Assembly: GCA_030540715.1 (NCBI GenBank)
Contig: JAUNVQ010000011.1
Span: 20,106 to 84,105 of the forward strand
Length of the DNA stretch: 64,000 nucleotides
Source: Actinomycetaceae bacterium
Lineage (GTDB): Bacteria; Actinomycetota; Actinomycetes; Actinomycetales; Actinomycetaceae
Direction: 5' to 3'
Both the position numbers and the translations under genes were made by a program. How positions within the stretch are numbered: position 1 is the stretch's first letter; each line of letters begins with the position of its first letter. Of the stretch, positions 56,399 through 64,000 are shown in pieces. The notes beneath the pieces are model-generated. The model had not been told where the DNA came from and ran no database searches. It was given only the letters and a program-made list of their open reading frames with translations.

Positions 56399-59323
56399 CT
56401 ATTTCTTCTTCGGGATAACAACGTTGACCAGTTTCGGTTGACGCACGATAACCTTCAACGGTTCGCCACCATCAAGGGCACGCTGGACAGCCGGTGTAGC
56501 TAAGGCTTGCGCCTGGGCATCTTCAGCACTAATAGAGGGCGGAACCTGCAGGCGTTCGCGTACCTTCCCGTTGATTTGCACAACGCATGTCACAGCATCT
56601 TCTTCCAATAAAGATTCATCTGTGACCTGTGGGAATGCTTCGCGCGCAAGTGATGTATCGTGGCCCAGGCGGCTCCACAGTTCCTCGGCAATATGCGGGG
56701 CAACCGGTGCCAACATCAACACCAGCGGCTCAATGGCTTCGCGCGGAACTTCTGTGAGTGACACAAGATGATTATTCAGAACAATCATTCTTGCAATCGC
56801 AGTGTTAATGCGCATATGCGAATATTCTTCATGGACATCGTGAATAGTTCTGGCAACCAGCTTCTTCGTTTCCAGCGACGCTTCGCCCTCTGAAATCACT
56901 AATTCACCTGTAGCTTCGTTGACGACGTTTCGCCACAAACGCTGCAGGAAGCGCATTGCCCCCACGACTGCACGTGTTTCCCACGGGCGTGAGACATCCA
57001 GTGGCCCCATCGACATTTCATAGACACGGAAGGTGTCTGCGCCATAGGTGTCACACATTTCGTCAGGAGTGACAATATTTTTCAGTGACTTACCCATCTT
57101 GCCGTATTCACGACGCACTTTTTGGCCTTGCCAGGTAAAGCCTGTATTTTCGTCACCTTCAACTTCGTCGGCGGGCACGTATTGTCCACGTGAATCGGTG
57201 TAGGCATAGGCTTGCACATAGCCCTGGTTAAACAGTTTATGGAATGGTTCGGCAGCACTGACATGCCCCAGATCGAACAAAACTTTTTGCCAAAAACGCG
57301 CATACAACAGGTGAAGCACAGCATGTTCGACTCCGCCAACATACAGGTCGGTGCCGCCGGTGGACTGCTCCCCCTTGGGCCCCATCCAGTAGCGTTCGTT
57401 TTCGTCGGCAACGAAGGCCCCATCGTTGTTGGGGTCAAGATAGCGAATCTCGTACCAGCAGCTTCCCGCCCAGTTCGGCATCGTATTCGTGTCATGAATA
57501 TAGTCTTGTTCACCGCGACCATCACCCAGATCCAGGCGAACTTTCACCCAGTCCTTCGCTCGGCCCAGTGGCGGCTCAGGGCTAGTGTCGGCGTCTTCAG
57601 GATCGAATGTACGCGGGTTAAAATCATCAATTTCTGGCAATGTAATAGGCAGCATTGATTCGGGCAGAGCATGAACAACACCATCTTCATCATAGACAAC
57701 GGGGAATGGCTCACCCCAGTATCGTTGCCGCGAGAACAGCCAGTCACGCAGACGATACGTCACCGTGGCATCACCCAAATTATTATCAACCAGCCACTTC
57801 GTCATGGTTGCAATGGCATCCTCTTTGTTCTTGCCGTTCAAATCCAAGGTGTCATTGGAAGAATTGACGATCACGCCATCGCCCACCCAGGCTTCAGCGG
57901 TGTTATCGAAATCGTCAGGCGGGCAAATCGTGGTGATGATATCCAGGTTAAACTTTTTTGCAAAAGCAAAGTCGCGTTCATCGTGGGCGGGTACGGCCAT
58001 AATCGCACCAGTACCATAACCCATCAGCACATAGTCGGCCATAAACACAGGAATCAGTGTTTCATTCACTGGATTTGTTGCATAAATGCCCGTAAATACA
58101 CCGGTCTTTTCACGATCTTCTTCAATACGTTCGGCATCGGTTTTTGCGCGCGCCTTGGTGCGGTAGGCATCAACGGCTTCACGCGGGGTGGCATATCCAC
58201 CTGTCCATTCGTCACGCGTACCTTCGGGCCAACTATCGGGAACGTCCAGGTTTTCTGCGGCAGCATCAGGTGCGCCTACCAGGGGATGCTCGGGGCTCAC
58301 CACCATAAATGTGGCACCAAAAAGTGTATCTGCACGCGTAGTAAACACGTCAAGAGTGTCGGTGTAGGCAGCACCTACGGGCATTTGTGGTGTGAACTTC
58401 ACCGTTGCACCGTGAGATTTACCGATCCAGTGCCGCTGCATCAGGCGTACCTTGTCGGGCCAATCAATAGTGTCCAGGTCATCAAGCAGGCGCTCGGCAT
58501 ATTCGGTAATGCGCATCATCCATTGGCGCAGCTTGGATTGGTAGACCGGGAAGTTTCCGCGCTCAGATTTTCCTTCGGCGGTGACTTCTTCATTCGACAG
58601 GACGGTCCCTAAACCGGGGCACCAGTTCACCGGGGCGTAGGATACGTATGCCAAGCGGTGGTCGTCAATAATGGCGGCCTGTTCAACGTGGGTCAGTTCA
58701 TCCCATGGCTTGCCACCAGGAACTTTACGCGAACCATCTTTGAACTGGTCAATAAGTTCTTGAATAGGGCGCGCGCAACCTTTGGAGCCAGATGGATTAG
58801 TGGCCTGGGGGTCGTACCATGAGTTAAAGATTTGCAGGAAAATCCACTGAGTCCATTTCACATAGTCATCATCGGTGGTGGCAAAACAGCGGCGTTTATC
58901 GTGAGACAGCCCCAAGCGATGCAACTGGGCTGCCATTGTTGCGATATTGTCTGTTGTTGTCTTTCGCGGGTGTTGACCTGTGGCGATAGCGTACTGCTCA
59001 GCGGGAAGGCCGAATGCGTCATAGCCCAGGGTGTAAAGGACGTTTTTGTCATTCATGCGTTCAAAACGACCAACAACGTCAGTTGCTATATACCCCAGCG
59101 GATGTCCCACATGCAGACCCTTACCCGAAGGATAGGGGAACATGTCCAGCAGGTAGAATGGCTCTTTCTTGGCAAGTGGGCCAGCAAGGTTACCGGTGGG
59201 ATTATCGGCGTGAAATGTGCCGTTAGCATCCCAATATTTTTGCCATTTTTCTTCAATACTTTGAGCCATCGCCGCATCGTAGCGATACCGCGGCTGATCG
59301 TTGACAGCTTCTACCTTCGTCAT
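56399..59323 (-). CDS. leuS: Leucyl-tRNA synthetase
   Basis: Class I synthetase charging tRNA-Leu. The 974-residue protein has FPYPSGKGLHVGHPLGY (HIGH-type motif HVGH), the CP1 editing domain with TRADTLFGATFMVVSPEH and GTGAIMAVPAHDERDF, and the KMSKS-type loop GKMGKSLKNIV. The anticodon-binding and C-terminal domains follow. It is slightly longer than the E. coli enzyme, as in other actinobacteria. The ATG at 59323 has an AAGGAG site at nine bases. It is monocistronic. Confidence 0.97.
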   Translation of the reverse strand: MTKVEAVNDQPRYRYDAAMAQSIEEKWQKYWDANGTFHADNPTGNLAGPLAKKEPFYLLDMFPYPSGKGLHVGHPLGYIATDVVGRFERMNDKNVLYTLGYDAFGLPAEQYAIATGQHPRKTTTDNIATMAAQLHRLGLSHDKRRCFATTDDDYVKWTQWIFLQIFNSWYDPQATNPSGSKGCARPIQELIDQFKDGSRKVPGGKPWDELTHVEQAAIIDDHRLAYVSYAPVNWCPGLGTVLSNEEVTAEGKSERGNFPVYQSKLRQWMMRITEYAERLLDDLDTIDWPDKVRLMQRHWIGKSHGATVKFTPQMPVGAAYTDTLDVFTTRADTLFGATFMVVSPEHPLVGAPDAAAENLDVPDSWPEGTRDEWTGGYATPREAVDAYRTKARAKTDAERIEEDREKTGVFTGIYATNPVNETLIPVFMADYVLMGYGTGAIMAVPAHDERDFAFAKKFNLDIITTICPPDDFDNTAEAWVGDGVIVNSSNDTLDLNGKNKEDAIATMTKWLVDNNLGDATVTYRLRDWLFSRQRYWGEPFPVVYDEDGVVHALPESMLPITLPEIDDFNPRTFDPEDADTSPEPPLGRAKDWVKVRLDLGDGRGEQDYIHDTNTMPNWAGSCWYEIRYLDPNNDGAFVADENERYWMGPKGEQSTGGTDLYVGGVEHAVLHLLYARFWQKVLFDLGHVSAAEPFHKLFNQGYVQAYAYTDSRGQYVPADEVEGDENTGFTWQGQKVRREYGKMGKSLKNIVTPDEMCDTYGADTFRVYEMSMGPLDVSRPWETRAVVGAMRFLQRLWRNVVNEATGELVISEGEASLETKKLVARTIHDVHEEYSHMRINTAIARMIVLNNHLVSLTEVPREAIEPLVLMLAPVAPHIAEELWSRLGHDTSLAREAFPQVTDESLLEEDAVTCVVQINGKVRERLQVPPSISAEDAQAQALATPAVQRALDGGEPLKVIVRQPKLVNVVIPKKK

Positions 59324-59521
59324 TCTTGGAGCTCCTTATGACACTTCGATTGATATTGCACATAATCGTGCGCTTTCGACTTCCCTTAAAGGCTAATACA
59401 ACATCGGAGTGAAACGGTAGATACGCCACTGTGTGATACACCAATTTTACATGGCACCTCCGATACACAACACACAGACAACACACAGACCCACCAAGCA
59501 GAGTACCTGCCGAAATACAAA

Positions 59522-59550
59522 TATCCCCGAACTGCTATGGCTCGGGGATA
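59522..59550 (-). terminator. Probable dps terminator
   Basis: TCCCCGA at 59524-59530 and TCGGGGA at 59542-59548, extended by two A/T pairs, form a hairpin with an 11-base loop. On the minus strand it is followed by ATATTTGTATTT. It lies about 80 bases after the dps stop. The rest of the 59324-59630 gap shows no gene. Confidence 0.55.
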
Positions 59551-59630
59551 AAAGTGAGATCTGCATCAGAGGCAGCAGCTCATCCTACATTACGATGACA
59601 TACACCAATCTGGTACAGCTCATCGTGGAC

Positions 59631-60071
59631 TTAGGCAGCTTGTGAGCGCAGCATCCAGGCAAACTTTTCTAGGTTCTGGCATGCAGCAATCAGAATATCC
59701 GCACTCAGGTGATCAACCTCATCAACATCATCAAGTGTTTCTTGAATCTTCTTTGACACTGACATCAAGTCTGCTTCATACTGCTGATACACCTTACCAG
59801 TATCCAACACACCAGCTTCAACTGGTTCAAGGCTTGTGGTTTCGGCAACTGTTTTTGCACGGCCGTCTGCAGGGCATCCGATTGTGACCAGTCGCTCGGC
59901 AACTTCATCATAATCGTTACGTGCTGCTTCAATAATTTCATCCAGGAACTCATGCAATGACTGGAAGTTATCACCCTGAATGTTCCAGTGCATCTGCTTG
60001 CCACGCAGCGAGATCTCAATAAGATCAACAAGTGCTTGCTGCAATGCTTCTTCTACTACTTTGTTTGCCAT
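59631..60071 (-). CDS. dps: Dps-family DNA-protection ferritin
   Basis: Dodecameric mini-ferritin that oxidises and stores iron using peroxide and protects DNA in stress. The 146-residue protein shows the ferroxidase ligands in RGKQMHWNIQGDNFQSLHEF (His28, His40), then DEIIEAARNDYDEVAER (Asp and Glu partners). ATG at 60071 (MANKVVEEAL) is preferred because AAGGA stands eight bases before it; an upstream in-frame start falls inside or beyond that site. Its promoter overlaps a large dyad (60162-60201), so it is probably tightly regulated. Confidence 0.94.
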   Translation of the reverse strand: MANKVVEEALQQALVDLIEISLRGKQMHWNIQGDNFQSLHEFLDEIIEAARNDYDEVAERLVTIGCPADGRAKTVAETTSLEPVEAGVLDTGKVYQQYEADLMSVSKKIQETLDDVDEVDHLSADILIAACQNLEKFAWMLRSQAA

Positions 60072-60151
60072 ATTCTTCATCCTTTTGCTATTCATATTCT
60101 TCACATCTTGTCCCGACTATACATCAGGTCCCTCATCGAGGTACATCATCC

Positions 60152-60201
60152 ATCATACACCTAAACTGGAATAGTTCAAGTTATTGAGTTAGTCCAGTTT
60201 A
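60152..60201 (-). promoter_or_regulatory. dps promoter with overlapping 40-base dyad
   Basis: On the minus strand, -35 TTGAAC (60174-60179) and -10 TATGAT (60152-60157) stand 16 bases apart, about 80 bases before the dps ATG. The same DNA holds two opposed 16-base arms, TAAACTGGAATAGTTC (60162-60177) and, on the other strand, TAAACTGGACTAACTC (60186-60201). They match at 13 of 16 positions and are separated by 8 bases. The overlap with the -35 and spacer suits a repressor or an activator site. No known consensus is matched. Confidence 0.6.
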
Positions 60202-60364
60202 TCAAGGATACCCTTACCGTCATCAGGATTTCCTAACTTATACTGTCACCTTTTTTATCGGGGACACAAACAGATTATGAAGTACCTTCTTCAAGTAATT
60301 ATACACTTACTATTAGCTTACTAAGTGCACTTTTTCTTCACCATTTGCCACACCCCGCTACTAC

Positions 60365-60392
60365 TTACATAAACAATAAGATTTGATACCAT
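60365..60392 (+). promoter_or_regulatory. Possible promoter of the HIT gene
   Basis: TTACAT at 60365-60370 and TACCAT at 60387-60392 with a 16-base spacer lie 24 bases before the ATG at 60416. A CACTTA/TAAGTG inverted repeat (60304-60327) stands further upstream. Between here and the dps promoter (60202-60364) nothing else is recognisable. Confidence 0.35.
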
Positions 60393-60415
60393 ACACAATA
60401 AGGAAAGGATTAGTC

Positions 60416-60841
60416 ATGGCATCAATTTTCACACAAATAATTAATGGAAAAATTCCTGGAAAATTCGTCTACAGTGATGAAAAGTGTGTCGCATTTCTCT
60501 CTATAGAGCCGATAACTCCCGGCCACGTTCTTCTTGTTCCCCGTGAAGAGGTCGATACATTCTGGGATGCCCCCTTAGAAGTGGTAGCACATATGGCAAC
60601 CGTTGCACAAACAATCTCGCGCGCATTACTTCGTGCCTACCCTGAAGCACAACGAGTAGGGCAGATCGTCGCAGGATTTGACGTTCCTCACCTACACGAA
60701 CACCTTGTAGCCCTGCGCAACCAAGATCAGCTGTCCTTTGCTAACGCTCACCCTGCCAGCCAAGAAGAACTTGAGGTCGAAGCCGTAAAGATCCGTCAGG
60801 CACTTGATGATATTGGAGCAAACTCAGCGACATCTGCCTAA
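60416..60841 (+). CDS. HIT-family nucleotide hydrolase/transferase
   Basis: Histidine-triad protein of 141 residues acting on nucleotide phosphoramidates or dinucleotides. It opens SIFTQIINGKIPGKFVYSDE, typical of the Hint/FHIT-like bacterial group, and carries the catalytic triad in VPHLHEHLVAL (His92, His94, His96), where Glu replaces the usual small hydrophobic residue between the last two. ATG at 60416 follows AGGAAAGGA. It is divergent from dps. The natural substrate is unknown. Confidence 0.92.
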   Translation: MASIFTQIINGKIPGKFVYSDEKCVAFLSIEPITPGHVLLVPREEVDTFWDAPLEVVAHMATVAQTISRALLRAYPEAQRVGQIVAGFDVPHLHEHLVALRNQDQLSFANAHPASQEELEVEAVKIRQALDDIGANSATSA

Positions 60842-61031
60842 ACCTTCACCGCACTGAAACTACTTGTCGTAGAGGATTCGTTTCCACATCGTGTCCGCAA
60901 GGTTACACTGTCGGCTACCTTCCTGGGGAGCATTGGCAACACCCCCAGGATTTGTCGATATGGAACGAACTGGCGCTACACAGCACCGAATTACCCTTGA
61001 GACTAAGTGGCTGTCACGACAGTAACCATAT

Positions 61032-62081
61032 TCATCCGTCACACGGGGTGCTTTCAGTTTTTTCATCGCAACGCACATCACTACGACGATCATAATGACG
61101 ACGCTTCGCCCTTTTTAAATGTTTTTCAAAACGACGTTGCGCCTTTGCCTGCCCCCACATACCAAAACTCAAAACAACTAAAGCCAACCACACGATCACC
61201 GAGGCAATCCAGCGGGCTGGCTCCATATATTCACCAAAAATCCACACACCGACAATCAGCTGCAAAATAGGGCTCATATATTGCAGCATTCCCAGAAGGC
61301 CTAACGGCAAATGTCGAGCCGACGCGGCAAGCATCGTCAGTGGAATCATCGTCAAAACTCCCGCACCTATCAACAACACAGCGTGCAAAGAAACTGATTG
61401 GGGGGCCTGAGCGTGGGCAAGGATATGAAATGATGTCTGTTTCGTAACGAGCAAATAAATGTAGTAACCAATGAGTATCGGTGATACAGCAAGTGTTTCC
61501 ACAGCCATACCTGCTAAGGGTTGTATGGCTTGGGCAACGCGCTTTTTCACCAATGAATACAGACCAAATGATACTGGCAGTGCCAAGGAAATCCACGGAA
61601 TTGACCCCACACCAATAACCAGGACCAACACCGCAACACCACCCAGAGCCAACGCGATTTTTTCGGCAAGAATTAGCCGTTCTTTCAACACAATCAAGGC
61701 AAGCAACACCGTAAAAAGCGGGTTAATGAAATACCCCAAAGCGGCATCGGTTGTTCGCTCAGTCATCACCGCATACACATAAATTGTCCAATTGGTAACA
61801 ATCAGCAACCCCGCAAGCCCCAAATGAGCCAGCGCCCAACGATCATGAAAAATTACACGAAAAGACTGCAATCGTCCTACAAGAGTCAACACAATAAGAC
61901 ATGTCACCAATGCCCAAACGGTTCGGTGAACAATAACCTCCAATGCACCGGCTGGTTCAAGCAGAATAAAATACAGCGGGAAAAACCCCCACATAACATA
62001 CGTTGCCACCGCTAGTAAAAGCCCCTGGGTATGAGCATTACTTTGCACGGATGGAAGATGATTATCCGATAGGCGCTTCAT
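61032..62081 (-). CDS. rarD: RarD-type EamA transporter
   Basis: Ten-helix membrane protein of the drug/metabolite transporter superfamily. The 349 residues contain two EamA repeats. RarD-like features are AVATYVMWGFFPLYFILLEP at the N-terminus, EVIVHRTVWALVTCLIVL, and NPLFTVLLALIVLKERL in repeat 1. A basic C-terminal tail (AQRRFEKHLKRAKRRHYDRR) is on the cytoplasmic side. It begins one base after the dtxR stop, so the two form an operon. The name rarD comes from chloramphenicol-sensitivity work in other bacteria; the substrate is unknown. Confidence 0.88.
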   Translation of the reverse strand: MKRLSDNHLPSVQSNAHTQGLLLAVATYVMWGFFPLYFILLEPAGALEVIVHRTVWALVTCLIVLTLVGRLQSFRVIFHDRWALAHLGLAGLLIVTNWTIYVYAVMTERTTDAALGYFINPLFTVLLALIVLKERLILAEKIALALGGVAVLVLVIGVGSIPWISLALPVSFGLYSLVKKRVAQAIQPLAGMAVETLAVSPILIGYYIYLLVTKQTSFHILAHAQAPQSVSLHAVLLIGAGVLTMIPLTMLAASARHLPLGLLGMLQYMSPILQLIVGVWIFGEYMEPARWIASVIVWLALVVLSFGMWGQAKAQRRFEKHLKRAKRRHYDRRSDVRCDEKTESTPCDG

Positions 62082-62082
62082 C

Positions 62083-62760
62083 TTAAGACGATTCCTGCGG
62101 GGCAGCTATCCATATTGATTCCACAGCACGTTCACCCAGGTCAAACGTTACATTGTTCATAGCTATTTGATATGTTCCGGCATATTGTTGGTGACCGACC
62201 ATTGTGATCATTGCATTGGGCACCACGCCCAGACTTTCAAGATGTCGCAAAAGTTCAGCTTCTTTATCCGATATTCGCAATACCCTGGCCGCAGCTCCGG
62301 GCGGAAGTTGTGCCAAAGGCAACCATTTTTGGGAAGGTACGGTGCCATCTGGTTGCGGAATCGGGTCACCGTGAGGGTCATGGGTAGGATACCCCAAGTC
62401 TTTATCCATATGGTTGATAAGCCTGTCACTCACCACATGTTCAAGCTGCTCAGCTTCGTCATGAACTTCATCCCAGTCATAGTTGAGTCGCTGATACAAA
62501 TAAGTTTCAAGCAGTCGATGAATTCTTACTATCCGCAGAGCTTTTTCTTGGCCCTGGGGTGTCAGGGTAACTTTTTGATAGGGGACATGAACCAGCAACC
62601 CGGCATCCACTAATTTTTTTACGTTTTCACTGGCCGTGGAGGCGACCACATTCATCCGTGCTGCAAGGCCAGAGATACTAATACCGCCCCCTCCCCATTC
62701 AGATGCGGAATAGACGGCTTTCAAATAGTCTTCAGCCATTGCGGTTATCTCCTGTGTCAT
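62083..62760 (-). CDS. DtxR-family metal-dependent regulator
   Basis: Iron- or manganese-sensing repressor of 225 residues. It has an N-terminal winged helix (EDYLKAVYSASEWG; GLAARMNVVASTASENVKKL), a metal-binding and dimerisation part with IHRLLETYLYQRL, then EVHDEAEQLEHVVSDRLI, and a C-terminal SH3/FeoA-like domain (about 150-225). The Asp and Glu/His ligand positions resemble both IdeR and MntR/SirR types, so the metal is undecided. The ATG at 62760 has an AAGGGGG site. It is the first gene of a dtxR-rarD pair. Confidence 0.9.
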   Translation of the reverse strand: MTQEITAMAEDYLKAVYSASEWGGGGISISGLAARMNVVASTASENVKKLVDAGLLVHVPYQKVTLTPQGQEKALRIVRIHRLLETYLYQRLNYDWDEVHDEAEQLEHVVSDRLINHMDKDLGYPTHDPHGDPIPQPDGTVPSQKWLPLAQLPPGAAARVLRISDKEAELLRHLESLGVVPNAMITMVGHQQYAGTYQIAMNNVTFDLGERAVESIWIAAPQESS

Positions 62761-62873
62761 AACACCCCCTTATTTTTGCTGTGTGCATGCCTATCATATC
62801 CCCCCTAGTATCACTAAGGAAGCAGCTATTTGCCCATGGCGATCCACTTTAAGCGACAATACAAAGATTCAGG

Positions 62874-63530
62874 TCAAAGCAACAGCGCAAATTTATCGAA
62901 AAATGCAATCACAATAATAAGGAATACTACCAGGTATGTGGCGATAAGCAGAAGCCACCAGTCACGCACAAACAGTCGTGTTATTCCTTTAAGAGGGCGC
63001 TGCGGGGTTGCTTGTAAACGCAACACGTGAGCAAGAATCAAATAAAACAGGGCAATACTCACTGTCCACACTACCAGGCAGTAGGGGCATAACGCTTTGA
63101 AAGTCACAATTGACGCCCACAAGAAAAATACCACCATGGCAATAGCGCCTATGGCTCCCAATAACATAAGCCACCAAAGGGAGCGTGGCAAGGTCACCCG
63201 AAAGAACAACGACACTGCTATCACCGCAAGAATTGAAAATGCTGTGGTACCCAGAATTGAGTTCGAGATACCAAAGAAAAGGTGCGCTTCGGGCGACAAA
63301 ATCGATTCCCCACAACCAATCAATACGTTGATGTCACAGCCAAGTTCACCAAGTGGCGCTACTTTTTTTTGCTGCTCCGCCATCACTAGTTCAACAGAGG
63401 CTACAGTGCCTATGATTGACAGTAAGGCAACGATAGCAGACCACCAGCGTGGAGCTCCCCCCTTTTGCATATGTGGCGTTGGCAAACAGGAATCGCTATT
63501 GGGAATCTTTGTGGTATCACGTGATGTCAT
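62874..63530 (-). CDS. Vitamin K epoxide reductase-like oxidoreductase (VKOR)
   Basis: Membrane quinone reductase that re-oxidises DsbA-like thioredoxins to support disulfide formation in exported proteins. The 218-residue protein has four or five helices, the loop pair Cys65/Cys73 (GCDINVLIGCGESIL) and the active-site CPYC at 148-151 in the fourth helix. ATG at 63530 has AAAGGGAA upstream. Actinobacterial VKOR replaces DsbB. No DsbA gene is adjacent. The paired cysteines in the surface proteins of this window would be natural clients of such a pathway, an inference. Confidence 0.92.
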   Translation of the reverse strand: MTSRDTTKIPNSDSCLPTPHMQKGGAPRWWSAIVALLSIIGTVASVELVMAEQQKKVAPLGELGCDINVLIGCGESILSPEAHLFFGISNSILGTTAFSILAVIAVSLFFRVTLPRSLWWLMLLGAIGAIAMVVFFLWASIVTFKALCPYCLVVWTVSIALFYLILAHVLRLQATPQRPLKGITRLFVRDWWLLLIATYLVVFLIIVIAFFDKFALLL

Positions 63531-63849
63531 GGTTCTTCCCTTTCGGTGGCTCGCCACGCGCTGGCGCATTATCCTTTAATTGCATGGTTTTTCTCTCTTT
63601 ATCCTAGCGGTAAAAAGAAGCTAAACTCCACACATATCCATTCCACGACCAAGTCAATAACGTTGTGATTATCATAGATAAAGTTCATTTTTCACTGCTG
63701 CCAATAGGTATTGTACGCGGTGGTAACTAGCACATTTTTTCAAATGTGATATTGGGCAAGACAGCTTGTTTATTTTGTGTCTGACCACAAAACAGGGTAA
63801 AGTTTTTCTCGTTATAAGTGTATTGTCTGCCTTATACAGTCCTTCCTTT

Positions 63850-63870
63850 TTCGATAATTTTGTTATCGAA
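63850..63870. promoter_or_regulatory. Perfect 8-bp dyad between VKOR gene and tRNA-Lys
   Basis: TTCGATAA at 63850-63857 and TTATCGAA at 63863-63870 are exact inverted arms around TTTTG. It lies 75 bases before the tRNA and 320 upstream of the VKOR start, inside a 415-base gap (63531-63945) that shows no gene. It could be an operator or a short terminator-like hairpin; no role is assigned. Confidence 0.4.
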
Positions 63871-63945
63871 TACGGCGACGGCACCTGCTCTTCAAAAAAG
63901 CACGGTTGCGGTGAGGACTTCAGATCACTACACGAGGACGCCAAA

Positions 63946-64000
<55 letters not shown>

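Noticed and set aside
57671..58612. A 313-residue plus-strand reading frame inside leuS
   Set aside because: It is fully antisense to the strongly conserved leucyl-tRNA synthetase, has no ribosome site, and its sequence has no domain-like pattern.
63672..63944. A 90-residue minus-strand frame before tRNA-Lys
   Set aside because: It spans a perfect dyad, has no start signal and no recognisable features.

Overview
The window is ordinary chromosome of a Gram-positive actinobacterium (Actinomycetota), of moderate GC content and lower in GC than most of the phylum. The main evidence is gene order. The block dnaG-dgt-...-glyS-zur-uppS-recO-...-era-corC-ybeY-phoH-rsmE-dnaJ-hrcA, followed by hemW, lepA, rpsT, holA, comEC and comEA, is the core order seen in Mycobacterium and its relatives. 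A DUF3097 protein, a long-form LeuA and a promoter that fits leaderless transcription agree with this. The family cannot be fixed from sequence alone; a low-GC member of Actinomycetales or Bifidobacteriales fits. No insertion sequence, prophage, CRISPR array or rRNA was seen.

Layout. Bases 1-7300, mostly minus strand: primase (cut by the window edge), dNTPase, tRNA-dihydrouridine synthase with a YibE/F membrane protein, and glycyl-tRNA synthetase. Bases 7500-23100: Zur, UppS-RecO, LeuA, an MFS permease, an orphan peptide-binding lipoprotein, and the compact era / corC-ybeY-phoH / rsmE / dnaJ / hrcA housekeeping run. Bases 23300-27430: a complete riboflavin operon (ribD-ribE-ribBA-ribH) behind an FMN riboswitch. 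Bases 27600-33200: a glycerol module (SorC-type regulator divergent from glpD-glpF-glpK). Bases 33600-40200: DUF3097, two drug or metabolite permeases, an S4 RNA-binding protein, a heme-monooxygenase-like protein and a TetR regulator. Bases 40250-49830: hemW, trmB-lepA, a PemK-like protein, rpsT, and comEA-comEC-holA. Bases 49890-51350: aldose epimerase and YccF. Bases 51789-56104: a two-gene surface operon (PASTA/NPCBM-like protein plus a VWA-SGNH fusion). Bases 56400-64000: leuS, dps divergent from a HIT protein, rarD-dtxR, a VKOR-like oxidoreductase and the 5' part of a tRNA-Lys.

Most genes are conserved, and the operons follow from overlaps and short gaps (trmB/lepA, ribE/ribBA, phoH/ybeY, comEC/holA and PASTA/VWA all overlap). 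The least familiar unit is the 51789-56104 pair. A membrane protein with a long proline-rich cytoplasmic tail, two PASTA repeats and a carbohydrate-binding-like end is translationally coupled to a secreted, membrane-anchored protein that joins a von Willebrand A domain to an SGNH hydrolase. It looks like a cell-envelope binding and modifying pair of unknown role. Other points of interest are regulatory: a 40-base dyad over the dps promoter, a dyad just behind the tetR promoter, TTG starts on rpsT, dnaJ and glpD, and a hairpin-dense island in the 690-base gap ahead of leuA.
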